Positions 26,207 through 35,445 of a stretch of DNA of 64,000 nt are shown here, in pieces (within the stretch, counting starts at the first letter, position 1; each line of letters begins with the position of its first letter). Made by a program: the position numbers and the translations under genes. The stretch comes from Sphaerochaeta pleomorpha str. Grapes (GTDB lineage Bacteria; Spirochaetota; Spirochaetia; Sphaerochaetales; Sphaerochaetaceae), in NCBI RefSeq assembly GCF_000236685.1, contig NC_016633.1, positions 1,922,001 to 1,986,000 on the forward strand, in the 5' to 3' direction. The notes beneath the pieces were generated by a model. That model searched no databases. It saw only the letters and a program-made list of their open reading frames with translations, and was not told where the DNA came from.

Positions 26207-27386
26207 GAGCCAGATCGACAATTGCCATTGCTTTATCAATATCACCCTTTTCTACAACCAAGGGAGGAACGAACCTGAGCACATCATATCCCGCACCCAA
26301 AACCAACAATCCCTGCTCAAAACAGGCATCTACAACCTTTCTTGGAGGAATTGATAACACCAACCCATCTAGCAAACCCCTGCCCCTTACAGAAAGGCAG
26401 AGTGTCGGGTATTTTATTACCAGCTTCTCCAGTTCCGACCGAAGGTAGGCACCCATTTTTTCCACGTGGGAACAAAGGTCCGTTTCTTGCAAACGCCCTA
26501 TCATTTCGCATGCACCAGCCATGGCCAGGGCATTGCCACCAAAAGTAGAGGCATGGTCGCCAGGAGAAAATACCCTATCGGCCTTCCCCTTGGTGACCAT
26601 TGCACCGGCAGGGACTCCCCCTGCAAGCGCCTTGGCCAAGGTTAGGATATCGGGCTGGACCCCATAGGTCTGGAAGGCAAACGGCTTTCCGCTCCGCCCC
26701 ATCCCGCATTGCACCTCGTCGAAAATCAAAAGCAGGTTCTTTTCGTCGCAGAGATCCCTCAACCCTTGGAGAAATTCCTTGGTTGCCGGGACGATGCCCC
26801 CTTCACCCTGGATAGGCTCGACCATAATGGCGCAAGTAGAGTCAGAAACCGTAGCTTTCACACTTGCAAGGTCATTGAAGAGTGCATAGGAGAATCCGGT
26901 TGGAAGCGGATCGAAATTGACATGGTATTTATCCTGCCCTGTGGCTGTAATGGCACCATAGGTCCTGCCGTGGAATGAATGGACCATGGTAACGATATCT
27001 GTCCGGATTGGGTCAGAGGAATGGCCGAACTTACGGGCAAGCTTCAAAGCAGCCTCGTTTGCCTCTGCCCCGCTATTACAGAAAAACACCCTGTCCATAT
27101 CGGCAAGCTCAGTCAAGGTCTTTGCCGCTTTGATGGCATAGGTATTGTAATAGAGGTTTGAACAGTGTAGCAAACCACTGTCCAGGACCCCTTTCAGAGC
27201 CTTGGTAAGGCCTGCATCGCCATAGCCAAGGGCGTTGACTGCAATGCCTCCGACAAAATCCAAGTATTGCTTCCCATCAACATCGGTAAGATAACAACCC
27301 TTACCACTGGAAAATACTACCGGGACCTGGCTATAGGTATCGAGCAGGTATTGTTTACCCGCATTGATCAGTGTCTGTGCTTCCAA
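26190..27386 (-). CDS. argD: Acetylornithine aminotransferase
   Basis: 398 residues, class III PLP aminotransferase. Visible motifs are LDFVGGIAVNALGY, FFCNSGAEANEAALKLARK, SFHGRTYGAI, IFDEVQCGMGRSG and the PLP lysine in LTLAKALAGGVP. It converts N-acetylglutamate semialdehyde to N-acetylornithine. The start is TTG at 27386, directly after the argB stop, with GGGAGG eight bases upstream; no ATG is available nearby. It is the fourth gene of the argCJBD operon. Confidence 0.94.
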   Translation of the reverse strand: MEAQTLINAGKQYLLDTYSQVPVVFSSGKGCYLTDVDGKQYLDFVGGIAVNALGYGDAGLTKALKGVLDSGLLHCSNLYYNTYAIKAAKTLTELADMDRVFFCNSGAEANEAALKLARKFGHSSDPIRTDIVTMVHSFHGRTYGAITATGQDKYHVNFDPLPTGFSYALFNDLASVKATVSDSTCAIMVEPIQGEGGIVPATKEFLQGLRDLCDEKNLLLIFDEVQCGMGRSGKPFAFQTYGVQPDILTLAKALAGGVPAGAMVTKGKADRVFSPGDHASTFGGNALAMAGACEMIGRLQETDLCSHVEKMGAYLRSELEKLVIKYPTLCLSVRGRGLLDGLVLSIPPRKVVDACFEQGLLVLGAGYDVLRFVPPLVVEKGDIDKAMAIVDLALASLA

Positions 27387-28268
27387 TTACTTTTCCTCCC
27401 TCGTTACCATTGTCCCGATACCTCGGGTAGTGAAGATTTCCAGCAAAATCGCGTGGGTAACCCTTCCATCGAGTACGTGAACACTCTTCACACCTTTTTC
27501 AAGTGCATCGAGACAACACTGTACCTTTGGGATCATGCCCCCGTTTATCGTTCCATCGGCAATGTAATCCATCGCCTGGTTTTCAGTCAGGAAACGCAGA
27601 ATGGTCGAAGGATCATTCTTATCCTTGAGAATCCCCTCTACATCAGTGAGAAAAATCAACTTCTGCGCAGAGAGGGCCCCGGCAACCGCACTGGCTGCAT
27701 AATCGGCATTGATATTATACGTCTGGGAATGCTCATCAACCCCAACAGGGGACAAGACCGGAACAAAGCCATTGCCGAGCAAGGTGTTGAGCAAGGTCGT
27801 ATCGACCTTGTCTATTTTGCCGACGAACCCGAGGTCCCGCCCTTTGGCATCCAGTTTCTTTGAGGCGAGCAGCGTATGGCCGTCTTTTCCGCTAATCCCG
27901 ACCGAAGGGATGCCCACTGCCTGCAATTCCTCCACCAGGTCTTTTCCGATTGAACCGGAAAGGACCATCTCCGCGATTTTCGCAGTTTCCTTGTCAGTTA
28001 CCCGCAACCCATCGAGAAACTCAGTCTGTTTTCCCATTTTCTGCAACATCTCGGTAATCTCTTTTCCACCGCCATGCACCACGACCGGGTTCAACCCGAT
28101 GTATTTCATCATGGCAATATCCTGGACAACCGACTTGCGCAGTTTCTCGTCAATCATGGCCGACCCGCCATATTTGACAACTACTACGTTACCGGCAAAC
28201 TTGCGAATATACGGAATGGCTTCGATGAGTACCTCGGCCTTGAGGATTTCCTGTTCCAAATGTTTCAT
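27387..28268 (-). CDS. argB: Acetylglutamate kinase
   Basis: 293 residues, amino-acid kinase fold: VVVKYGGSAMIDEKL, VVVHGGGKEIT, GISGKDGHTL and the nucleotide region FLTDVEGILKD. It phosphorylates N-acetylglutamate. Two adjacent ATGs exist at 28271 and 28268; AGGAG is better spaced for 28268. The argJ stop overlaps the start (TGATG). The N-terminal extension before VVVKYGG is of moderate length, consistent with an arginine-sensitive type, but that is inference. Confidence 0.95.
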   Translation of the reverse strand: MKHLEQEILKAEVLIEAIPYIRKFAGNVVVVKYGGSAMIDEKLRKSVVQDIAMMKYIGLNPVVVHGGGKEITEMLQKMGKQTEFLDGLRVTDKETAKIAEMVLSGSIGKDLVEELQAVGIPSVGISGKDGHTLLASKKLDAKGRDLGFVGKIDKVDTTLLNTLLGNGFVPVLSPVGVDEHSQTYNINADYAASAVAGALSAQKLIFLTDVEGILKDKNDPSTILRFLTENQAMDYIADGTINGGMIPKVQCCLDALEKGVKSVHVLDGRVTHAILLEIFTTRGIGTMVTREEK

Positions 28269-28270
28269 CA

Positions 28271-29497
28271 TCAACTCCTATAGTCCCCGTTGATCCGCAC
28301 ATATTCGTACGAAAGGTCACACCCCCAGGCAGTCCCCGATCCCGAACCTTCCCCGACGTTGGCAAAAACCTGTACTTCTTTCTCTAACAGAATGGTTTTG
28401 GCAAGTTTTTCGTCGAAGACAATCGGCTGCCCTTCTTTGACCACGACGAGGCTTCCTTTTGCCGAGGCAAAGGAAAGGGTTACACAAGCAGGATCGAATG
28501 AAGCCCCGCTGTAGCCCATGGCACAGAGAATCCTTCCCCAGTTGGCATCGCTCCCGAAAAAAGCAGCCTTTACGAGATTGCTCTTTACCACCGAACGGGC
28601 CAAAGTCTGTGCTGTCTTCTTGTCCCTGGCCCCGTTTACCTGCACCTCGATAAACTTCCCTGCCCCTTCACCGTCTCGAACAATCGCCTTGGCAAGATAC
28701 GTATGGACATAATCGAACGCCTGGGTGAAATCGTCCCAATAAGGACCGCCGGGAACAAGGGAGGGACATTGGCTCATGCCATTTGCCAGTACCAGAACAG
28801 TATCGTTGGTAGAGGTATCACCATCGACACTGATCATATTATAACTATCAACAACCGTATTACCTAAAAGCTGCTGCAACACACTTTTCTCGATAACTGC
28901 ATCGGTAGTGATAAAGCTCAGCATGGTAGCCATATTCGGGTGTATCATACCGGAACCTTTGGCCATACCCCCGATATGGACCATCGTATCACCGATAGCA
29001 ACCTCAACTGCTATTTCCTTGGAGAAGGTATCGGTGGTGCAGATAGCCTCAGCGGCAAGGCTTGCCGCCTCTTTCCCTTCTTTCAGTTCTTTTGCACAGA
29101 GTCCAATTCCCTTGGTTACCGTATCCATGGGAAGGGGAACACCGATAACCCCGGTGGAGCAGACAAGGATAGACTCGGAACCAAAGGATTTTCCCAGTGC
29201 CAGGGCAGTCAGGGAAGCCATGGTTTTGGTATCTTCCATGCCTTGCTTGCCCGTACAGGCATTTGCATTGCCACTGTTGATGACAATCCCCTTTACCGTT
29301 TTTGACTCTGCTACAAGTTTCTGGTCCCAGAGTACAGGGGCTGCCTTCACAAGGTTTGTGGTAAAGGAGCCGGCAAAGGTGCATTCCTGTAAGGAAACCA
29401 CCAGGGCCAAGTCTTTCTTCCGCTTCTTGATACCACTGGCAATACCACTGGCCAAAAAGCCTTTTGCTGCGGTTACACCGCCTTCAATTGTATGCAT
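28271..29497 (-). CDS. argJ: Glutamate N-acetyltransferase / amino-acid acetyltransferase
   Basis: 408 residues. The self-cleavage site is clear: KGSGMIHPNMATML, with the nucleophilic threonine in ATML. Other motifs are INSGNANACTGKQG and SVDGDTSTNDTV, and GSDANWGRILCAMGYSG. It recycles the acetyl group from acetylornithine to glutamate and, in bifunctional forms, also makes acetylglutamate from acetyl-CoA. It lies between argC and argB with overlaps that indicate one operon. No argE or argA is seen. Confidence 0.95.
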   Translation of the reverse strand: MHTIEGGVTAAKGFLASGIASGIKKRKKDLALVVSLQECTFAGSFTTNLVKAAPVLWDQKLVAESKTVKGIVINSGNANACTGKQGMEDTKTMASLTALALGKSFGSESILVCSTGVIGVPLPMDTVTKGIGLCAKELKEGKEAASLAAEAICTTDTFSKEIAVEVAIGDTMVHIGGMAKGSGMIHPNMATMLSFITTDAVIEKSVLQQLLGNTVVDSYNMISVDGDTSTNDTVLVLANGMSQCPSLVPGGPYWDDFTQAFDYVHTYLAKAIVRDGEGAGKFIEVQVNGARDKKTAQTLARSVVKSNLVKAAFFGSDANWGRILCAMGYSGASFDPACVTLSFASAKGSLVVVKEGQPIVFDEKLAKTILLEKEVQVFANVGEGSGSGTAWGCDLSYEYVRINGDYRS

Positions 29498-29509
29498 GGG
29501 GCTGATCTC

Positions 29510-30550
29510 CTATAAGGGGTTTGCAACACAGGCTACCAAACCAGTCTGTTCGCCTAGGTTGCATCGTATATTCATGTTCTGAACCGCCTGGCCGGCAGCT
29601 CCTTTCATCAGGTTGTCAATCGCACCGACGGCAATGACACGATTCGTACGATGGTCTACCACCCACCCGATCGCACAACTGTTGGTTCCTTTTACGAAAC
29701 GGGTTTCAGGAAGGGAGGAACCCATCAGGCGAATAAACGGTTCGTTCCCATACCACTTGCGGTAGGCTTCTTCAATCTGTTGTTCGGTAACGCCTTTTTT
29801 AAGACTGGCATAGCAGGTAGACAGGATCCCACGGTTCATCGGAACCAAGTGGGGCGTAAACTGAACCAAAAGAGTTTCGCCTGCAATGCGGGAAAGCTCC
29901 TGTTCAATCTCAGGGGTATGCCGGTGGGTTGTAACACCGTAAGCCTTGCATGATTCATTGCATTCACAGAACAGGGAAGCGGTTTTTTCTGCTCGCCCGG
30001 CTCCGCTTACCCCACTTGCACTGTCAATGATGATCGTGGATCGGTCGATAAGGTTTTCGCCTACAAGAGGAGAGAGCGTCAAAATGGAGCAGGTGGTATA
30101 ACATCCGGGGTTCGCTATCAAAGAAGCGCTCTGTATCTTTTCCCGGTTGAGCTCACAGAGCCCATAGACTGCTTTTGCCAGCAACTCTTTGCTCCCATGC
30201 TTTGCTTTGTACCAAGTCTCATAGGTAAGCGAATCAGAGAGTCGAAAATCGGCGCCAAGGTCAATTACGATACATCGGTTTAAAATCTCCTCACTGACAA
30301 GGTCGCTGGCCATGGGGCTGGGCAAAGCCAGAAACAGGACGGAACAACGCTGACTCGCCTTTTGGAGGTCCTCTTCTTCCAGAACCAGGTCGCATAAGCC
30401 CTGCATGGAGGGATATACAGTGGAAAACTTCTTCCCTGCATACGAATGTGAGGCAAGATAGGTTATAGCTACTCCACTGTGATTGGAAAGCAAATACACC
30501 AATTGGGCGCCTGCATATCCTGTTGCTCCGATGATTCCGACGTTGACCAT
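29510..30550 (-). CDS. argC: N-acetyl-gamma-glutamyl-phosphate reductase
   Basis: 346 residues. The N-terminus MVNVGIIGATGYAGAQLV is the NADP site; the catalytic cysteine is in ANPGCYTTCS, and HRHTPEIEQEL holds the catalytic histidine region. The start at 30550 has GGAGG six bases upstream. It reduces the acyl phosphate made by ArgB. It is the first gene of argCJBD, with a possible promoter and two imperfect arginine-box-like sites upstream. Confidence 0.95.
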   Translation of the reverse strand: MVNVGIIGATGYAGAQLVYLLSNHSGVAITYLASHSYAGKKFSTVYPSMQGLCDLVLEEEDLQKASQRCSVLFLALPSPMASDLVSEEILNRCIVIDLGADFRLSDSLTYETWYKAKHGSKELLAKAVYGLCELNREKIQSASLIANPGCYTTCSILTLSPLVGENLIDRSTIIIDSASGVSGAGRAEKTASLFCECNESCKAYGVTTHRHTPEIEQELSRIAGETLLVQFTPHLVPMNRGILSTCYASLKKGVTEQQIEEAYRKWYGNEPFIRLMGSSLPETRFVKGTNSCAIGWVVDHRTNRVIAVGAIDNLMKGAAGQAVQNMNIRCNLGEQTGLVACVANPL

Positions 30551-30578
30551 ACCAACCTCCAAATACGTTAGTGGTATA

Positions 30579-30651
30579 ATTATACAAAAACTCGGAAAAA
30601 TAACTAGCTTTTATGTATATATTCTCACAATTTTATGCATAAATATTAATC
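30579..30651 (-). promoter_or_regulatory. Possible argC promoter and tandem ARG-box-like sites
   Basis: Minus-strand -10 TATAAT at 30584-30579; the -35 is weak. Upstream, TATGTATATATTCTCACA (30612-30629) and TATGCATAAATATTAATC (30634-30651) resemble half-matched ArgR boxes, four bases apart. No argR gene is in the window, so this is tentative. Confidence 0.35.
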
Positions 30652-31335
30652 AAACCAAGTAATATCACTTACAGAAAAAGAAAATCCTAGTTTTTGATGG
30701 AGAGAGATTGAGGCATTATTCCCTTTCACGATATTGCAGTAGGGAATCTGCCCTTGGGCAAGAAGCCTGTTGCAGTAGTGTTTCTCAAGGGCAAAAGCCA
30801 GACCCTTCCGCCTTGCCTGGGGGAAAATCTCGAGCATTCCCAGGGCACCCTCAACGTGGCACCCCATGAAACCGGCAAGCTCCCCGTCGAGAAGAACTCC
30901 CTCAAGGACACCGGAAACAATTCGCTCATGTATATAGGAAGGTGAAACAAGATGATAATTGCGAATCACCTGTTGCTCGTCAGCTAGGACAATTTTCCTG
31001 AAAGAAAACGTTGGGTCCTCATTGAACGGCTGCCCTTTGAGGTATGCTGCCTGTATGCATGACAGATCCTTGCGATACCCTTCTGCTTCTAGCAGGGGTA
31101 TGCAGAAATCCTGATGGCAACAAACAGGGCGGCCATCATGGTTGATCAGAGAAACCAATTTTGGAGCTTCCCTTTCCTCAAAGACCGTAAGGATCCATGA
31201 CCCGCCATTTTTTATGTTCAGCAAGACTCCAGAGTCGTCGGCAACGACAACACAAGCCTTACCTTGCTTCAGCGGCTGCAGCATATCAACATGGTCCAGA
31301 AGCCCATGGGCTTCTAGTATTTCTTGAGCATCCAT
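30646..31335 (-). CDS. GNAT-family N-acetyltransferase
   Basis: 229 residues. The C-terminal 100 form a GNAT/FR47-like domain: LDGELAGFMGCHVEGALGML, then EIFPQARRKGLAFALEKHYC (acetyl-CoA loop with R-x-x-G-x-A) and NIVKGNNASISLHQKLGFS. The N-terminal 110 residues are less conserved. The substrate is unknown. It lies directly upstream of argC, in the same direction, with the argC promoter region between; a link to arginine metabolism is possible but not shown. Confidence 0.85.
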   Translation of the reverse strand: MDAQEILEAHGLLDHVDMLQPLKQGKACVVVADDSGVLLNIKNGGSWILTVFEEREAPKLVSLINHDGRPVCCHQDFCIPLLEAEGYRKDLSCIQAAYLKGQPFNEDPTFSFRKIVLADEQQVIRNYHLVSPSYIHERIVSGVLEGVLLDGELAGFMGCHVEGALGMLEIFPQARRKGLAFALEKHYCNRLLAQGQIPYCNIVKGNNASISLHQKLGFSFSVSDITWFD

Positions 31336-31365
31336 GAAAAAACCTTACTGCAAAGAATCCCTTTT

Positions 31366-32013
31366 TTACAACGATTCAAGCATCATTTTGACATGTTTCT
31401 TGAGTACTTCGTCAATTTCTATCTCTGAAACCTTATACGTGGCACCATAGCGCCCATTGGCCATCAAATTCTTGTAGGCAGTGGCTATCCATTCCATAGC
31501 CTGTTTTGGTGTGACTACTCCGGTATCGATAATCAAATCAAAGTCCTGGGCACTGTTGCAGTCAAGATGCAGGTCAGACTCAAGGAAAGACTGGCGAACG
31601 GCATCGTTATTGGTGATATGCTTTTCAGCTTCCTCGCGGACCATTCCATGTACTTGCATCTGCCTTTCCACACGGAGTCCAAAGGGTGCTTTGACCCTGA
31701 CATTGAGCACATCGCCATATTCCTTGAATATCCCAAAACCGCCCCTTCCGACAATAACTACATTGCCATGCTGTGCAATAGATCGCATGGTCTGGATAAG
31801 GAACTCAACCGTTTTGGCACGCTGTGCATCGAATCGTTCCCAAAAGTTTGGCTTGTTATCATAGACTTCGTCGAACTGGCTGAATCCATATTCACGCATA
31901 ATGCGAGCTATGAATTGTTTGTCTACATAAACCAAGCCAAGATTCTTTGCAACTTCCTTTCCAATATAGGAACCTGCACTGCCCATCTCCCTGGAAATAG
32001 TGATAACGCCCAT
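31366..32013 (-). CDS. Cytidylate kinase-like family protein
   Basis: 215 residues. It opens with GVITISREMGSAGSYIGKEV, the phosphate-binding loop of the cytidylate-kinase-like (AAK/Cytidylate_kin2) family, then LGLVYVDKQFIARI and VVIVGRGGFGIF, and FGLRVERQM with the lid arginines. GGGAGG precedes the ATG. Such proteins are standalone kinases of uncertain substrate and differ from Cmk. It precedes the acetyltransferase gene by 30 bases. Confidence 0.85.
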   Translation of the reverse strand: MGVITISREMGSAGSYIGKEVAKNLGLVYVDKQFIARIMREYGFSQFDEVYDNKPNFWERFDAQRAKTVEFLIQTMRSIAQHGNVVIVGRGGFGIFKEYGDVLNVRVKAPFGLRVERQMQVHGMVREEAEKHITNNDAVRQSFLESDLHLDCNSAQDFDLIIDTGVVTPKQAMEWIATAYKNLMANGRYGATYKVSEIEIDEVLKKHVKMMLESL

Positions 32014-32181
32014 GGCATCCTCCCTTTTTTTCCCTCAGGGAATGTACTTCAACTTCATTCCTGAAAGGTCTTACTAGGCGACTGACAAGAACATGACTGG
32101 AAACAAAGACGATAACGCCTCCTGTAACTCTATTGTAGGCATCACAAAACAGAGAAGTCAAGGAAAGGACAAGCAGGGAAT

Positions 32182-33189
32182 TCAATCCCTGAGTTGCAAC
32201 AACTTCCCTTTTGAAAGCTTGATTGCAGAAATAATCTTCACAGATTCCCTTGCAGAAACTGCATCGACACAGACAGGCTTGTCTTCAAGCACAGAGGAAT
32301 AGAACGACTCAATCAATCGACCATGGGAAAGGCCCCATTCACTTTTCTCACCGGTAGCGACCTCCGACGGAAAAAACTCTTGTCTTCCATCACTGACTAT
32401 CTCCAACCCCTTTTGCTCCACCTTCATACGCCCCTTTTCGCAGACGATCTCAAGGGAAGCTGTTTTGAATTCCTTTGCACAGTTGGTAAAGTATCCGACA
32501 GCGTGAAAACCAGCCTCAAAATTAAAATTGACCATTATGGAGTCTTCTACCTCATATTCTGTGTTTTGCCGCAAATGTGCATCCACTGCAGACAAACTCG
32601 AAACCTTCCCACACAGATATTGCAGAAGATCCAAGGTATGGATCGACTGATTGATGATGCATCCCCCTCCCTCAGTCTCGTAGCGACCTCTCCAGGGACT
32701 CTTCGCATAATAATCACCCTCCCTGTGCCACATCACCAAGGCAGCCGCGCTGATTATCTTCCCATAGGCTTCCCTTTCCAGCAGGTCCTTGGCCATCAGG
32801 GAGGCTTCATTCAACCTGTTTTGAAAACAAATGCACAACTTTCGGTTTGTGGCCTGAGAAACGGCAAGCATGCGATTGGCATCGCTTACATGAATAGACA
32901 ATGGTTTTTCGCATAAAACATCTTTTCCACTCTCCAAGGCTTTTATCACCAGTTCGGGATGGGTGAAATGAGGGGTTACGATATGGATACAATCGACACG
33001 CGGGTCTTGCAGCACATGGTCCAGATTATCAGTGGGTTGCCCCCCGAAAAGAAGACTGAAAGCCTCTGCTTTCGGTAAGTCGATATCCACACAGTACAAC
33101 AAATGGGCTCTATTGCTTGCCTTTATTGCCTTGCCATGGTTTCTCGCTACTGCACCGCAACCTACAACGGCAACACCTAATCGTTTCAA
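32182..33189 (-). CDS. Gfo/Idh/MocA-family oxidoreductase
   Basis: 335 residues. The NAD(P) site GVAVVGCGAVARNHGKAI opens the protein; DVLCEKPLSIHVSDANRML contains the conserved E-K-P motif with the catalytic lysine; GGGCIINQSIHTLDLLQYLCG is the substrate-side H-x-x-D motif. The start is a TTG at 33189 with AGAGG eight bases upstream. It lies just after the AraC-type regulator gene and is one of three paralogues in the locus (also at 35446 and 39349), which likely act in turn on a modified or uronic sugar. Confidence 0.92.
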   Translation of the reverse strand: MKRLGVAVVGCGAVARNHGKAIKASNRAHLLYCVDIDLPKAEAFSLLFGGQPTDNLDHVLQDPRVDCIHIVTPHFTHPELVIKALESGKDVLCEKPLSIHVSDANRMLAVSQATNRKLCICFQNRLNEASLMAKDLLEREAYGKIISAAALVMWHREGDYYAKSPWRGRYETEGGGCIINQSIHTLDLLQYLCGKVSSLSAVDAHLRQNTEYEVEDSIMVNFNFEAGFHAVGYFTNCAKEFKTASLEIVCEKGRMKVEQKGLEIVSDGRQEFFPSEVATGEKSEWGLSHGRLIESFYSSVLEDKPVCVDAVSARESVKIISAIKLSKGKLLQLRD

Positions 33190-33192
33190 TTT

Positions 33193-35421
33193 CTATACCT
33201 CTTTTCCTGATTTTATCAGATCCTTATAATTTCCGGGCGTCATGGCTTCTTCACTCTTAAAGACCCTCATGAATGTCCTCAAACTTCCAAAACCACACTT
33301 TTCTGCCACAATATCAAGATTTCCATCCTCTTTAAGCAATCTTTTCGCATATACGATACGGGCACTGTTAATGTAGTCGGAAATCAACTGACGGTTATAT
33401 TTCTTAAAAAGTCTGGACAAATTGACAGCTGACAAATTCATTTCATCGGCAATCGACGAGACACTCATATTTTTATCGCAGAAATGCTCTTCAATATAGG
33501 CTACAACCAAATTATAGAGGGCAAGATCCCTCTGGTCCTGGACACTAACCACGTTTCTTGACACAACCTCGCAAATCTGGTGTATCACCTCTTCTAAATC
33601 CTCCTTGACCTGGTCAATCGAGGTATTCTGGAGAATCGGATGTAAATTTATCTCCGGATAGGAGGAAAAAAGCTTTTCATCAAGCCTGCTGAACACTTTG
33701 ATTACCGTCCCGGCAATATTTAACATCAGGAATCTCAAGACCTGTGGGGTTATTTCTTTCTCGATATTCACCTCGATAACCGATGAAATTGTCTCCAGTA
33801 CGCTTTTCTCATCCCCAATCTTCAAGGCGTTCGCAATTGCAAGCTCTACCTCTATCGAATATTCAAAGCTCCGCCCTCTTACCATTTTTATCATATCACG
33901 ATAAAAAACGGGTTCCGGTGTTTTGGGGGAACGAAGGGTGAAGGACAGGACATCCTGAGCCTGGGTTAAAGCCCTTGACAGATACAGCGGGGTATAATGT
34001 AAATCAGAAGAATAGAGATGAAGTGAATGGTGTGTTTGCACTGCCAACATTACTGAGGAGATTAAACCATATTCCTCCTCGATATTTTTTTCCGGGACAT
34101 TCAGCAGAAAACCTGTATACGAACCTGGCCGAAAGCAAAAACATGACATTCCCTGGTCCTTGAACAGGGCAATGATTGCCTTCGCTGTTTCTTCGCTGAC
34201 CTCGTTTTCCCTGCATACCAATACAAAAAAATACGTGGAACTGAAATCAATTCCATTGCTTGCCATCAGATTCTTGTCCGGTACCTTCTGGTTATGTTGT
34301 TTCTCAACCAAGGAAAGTATCAGTTGGCTTTGCAGGAACTGACCTTTTTCCTTTTTCTCATTCTGGATCCTGACAATGGAATCTCCGATATAAGACAATT
34401 CATCACCCTTTCCCTCAAACGGTTTATCCTCAAAGATCCTTAGTACGGTATCGACCCGTTTGTAACTTTTCCTGGTCAAGGTCAACACAAAGGCAATACC
34501 GGTCACAAAGCAGAAAAGCAGACAAATGAAAAAGGTTTTCTGAATGAGTACAGCTTTGGCAAGGAAGGTTTCCTTGTCTGCATAGATCATATAGGTCCAG
34601 TTCTGGATATCACTATTTGCGGTCGCAAACATATAACTCTCGCCTTCCACTTCTTTATCAAAGACATTTTCCTTATTGGAATCTACATACGAGGCAACAT
34701 CAGAAAGGCCAAAAGGAACAGTATTGTTATAATAGATAACATCAAGGCGGTTTCGGTCAAAAACAACAATGTTTCTCGTAGTCTCTGTATGCATCCGCTC
34801 CCTATCGAGTAAAAAAACAACATTGCTATATACCTGACCTCTCGGAATAAGCCTCAAAGGCTTTATCATGAGCGTTTTTTTGGCAACCCCACCTCCTTGG
34901 GTAACTACAGAAAAATCAAGGAATAAGGGCGAAATATACTTTTTCATTATGAGCGTGTTATATTCCTCATAACTCATCGAGGCGCCCTGGAGATAGGCAT
35001 TATAGAACAAATGACTGTCCGCATAACTATTACTGCCTATTGCAAGGTCAAATGAGGGAATATAAAGAATAACTTCTTCCAGTTTCTCATGGCCACTGAT
35101 TATTTTTGCCATCGCCTGTTGGGCAAGAAACAGATCATATGATTCCAGACTCTCTCGGTTTTCACTTTTCAATACGTTCGACACCGGTGGAGAATTTGCC
35201 AAATCCTCACTGATAGAAGAAGCTTGCTGCATCAGACCATCCCAATATATCTGGACTTGTCCAACCGAGAGCGTGTTGTAATATTGGATTTCGCCTTTCA
35301 GCATAGAAACATAGTACATAGAGATAAAAACAAACACAAAAAGCGGTATTAAAAATACCGCCATATAGGAGATAAACCATTTAACTTCGATGCTCTGTGT
35401 ATTAGAAAAATGCTTTCCCAT
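33193..35421 (-). CDS. Membrane sensor regulator with AraC DNA-binding domain
   Basis: 742 residues. Membrane segments at about 14-36 (FISYMAVFLIPLFVFVFISM) and 290-315 (FFICLLFCFVTGIAFVLTL) frame an extracytoplasmic sensor of some 250 residues. A middle cytoplasmic part of 300 residues follows, and residues about 640-735 are an AraC double helix-turn-helix (VSSIADEMNLSAVNLSRLF, IVAEKCGFGSLRTFMRVFK). This one-component architecture is common next to LplABC-type oligosaccharide loci, where it senses an external sugar or binding protein. It is placed among the genes it probably activates. Confidence 0.92.
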   Translation of the reverse strand: MGKHFSNTQSIEVKWFISYMAVFLIPLFVFVFISMYYVSMLKGEIQYYNTLSVGQVQIYWDGLMQQASSISEDLANSPPVSNVLKSENRESLESYDLFLAQQAMAKIISGHEKLEEVILYIPSFDLAIGSNSYADSHLFYNAYLQGASMSYEEYNTLIMKKYISPLFLDFSVVTQGGGVAKKTLMIKPLRLIPRGQVYSNVVFLLDRERMHTETTRNIVVFDRNRLDVIYYNNTVPFGLSDVASYVDSNKENVFDKEVEGESYMFATANSDIQNWTYMIYADKETFLAKAVLIQKTFFICLLFCFVTGIAFVLTLTRKSYKRVDTVLRIFEDKPFEGKGDELSYIGDSIVRIQNEKKEKGQFLQSQLILSLVEKQHNQKVPDKNLMASNGIDFSSTYFFVLVCRENEVSEETAKAIIALFKDQGMSCFCFRPGSYTGFLLNVPEKNIEEEYGLISSVMLAVQTHHSLHLYSSDLHYTPLYLSRALTQAQDVLSFTLRSPKTPEPVFYRDMIKMVRGRSFEYSIEVELAIANALKIGDEKSVLETISSVIEVNIEKEITPQVLRFLMLNIAGTVIKVFSRLDEKLFSSYPEINLHPILQNTSIDQVKEDLEEVIHQICEVVSRNVVSVQDQRDLALYNLVVAYIEEHFCDKNMSVSSIADEMNLSAVNLSRLFKKYNRQLISDYINSARIVYAKRLLKEDGNLDIVAEKCGFGSLRTFMRVFKSEEAMTPGNYKDLIKSGKEV

Positions 35422-35445
35422 TCTTATTTGTTTTACTTCCTCATC

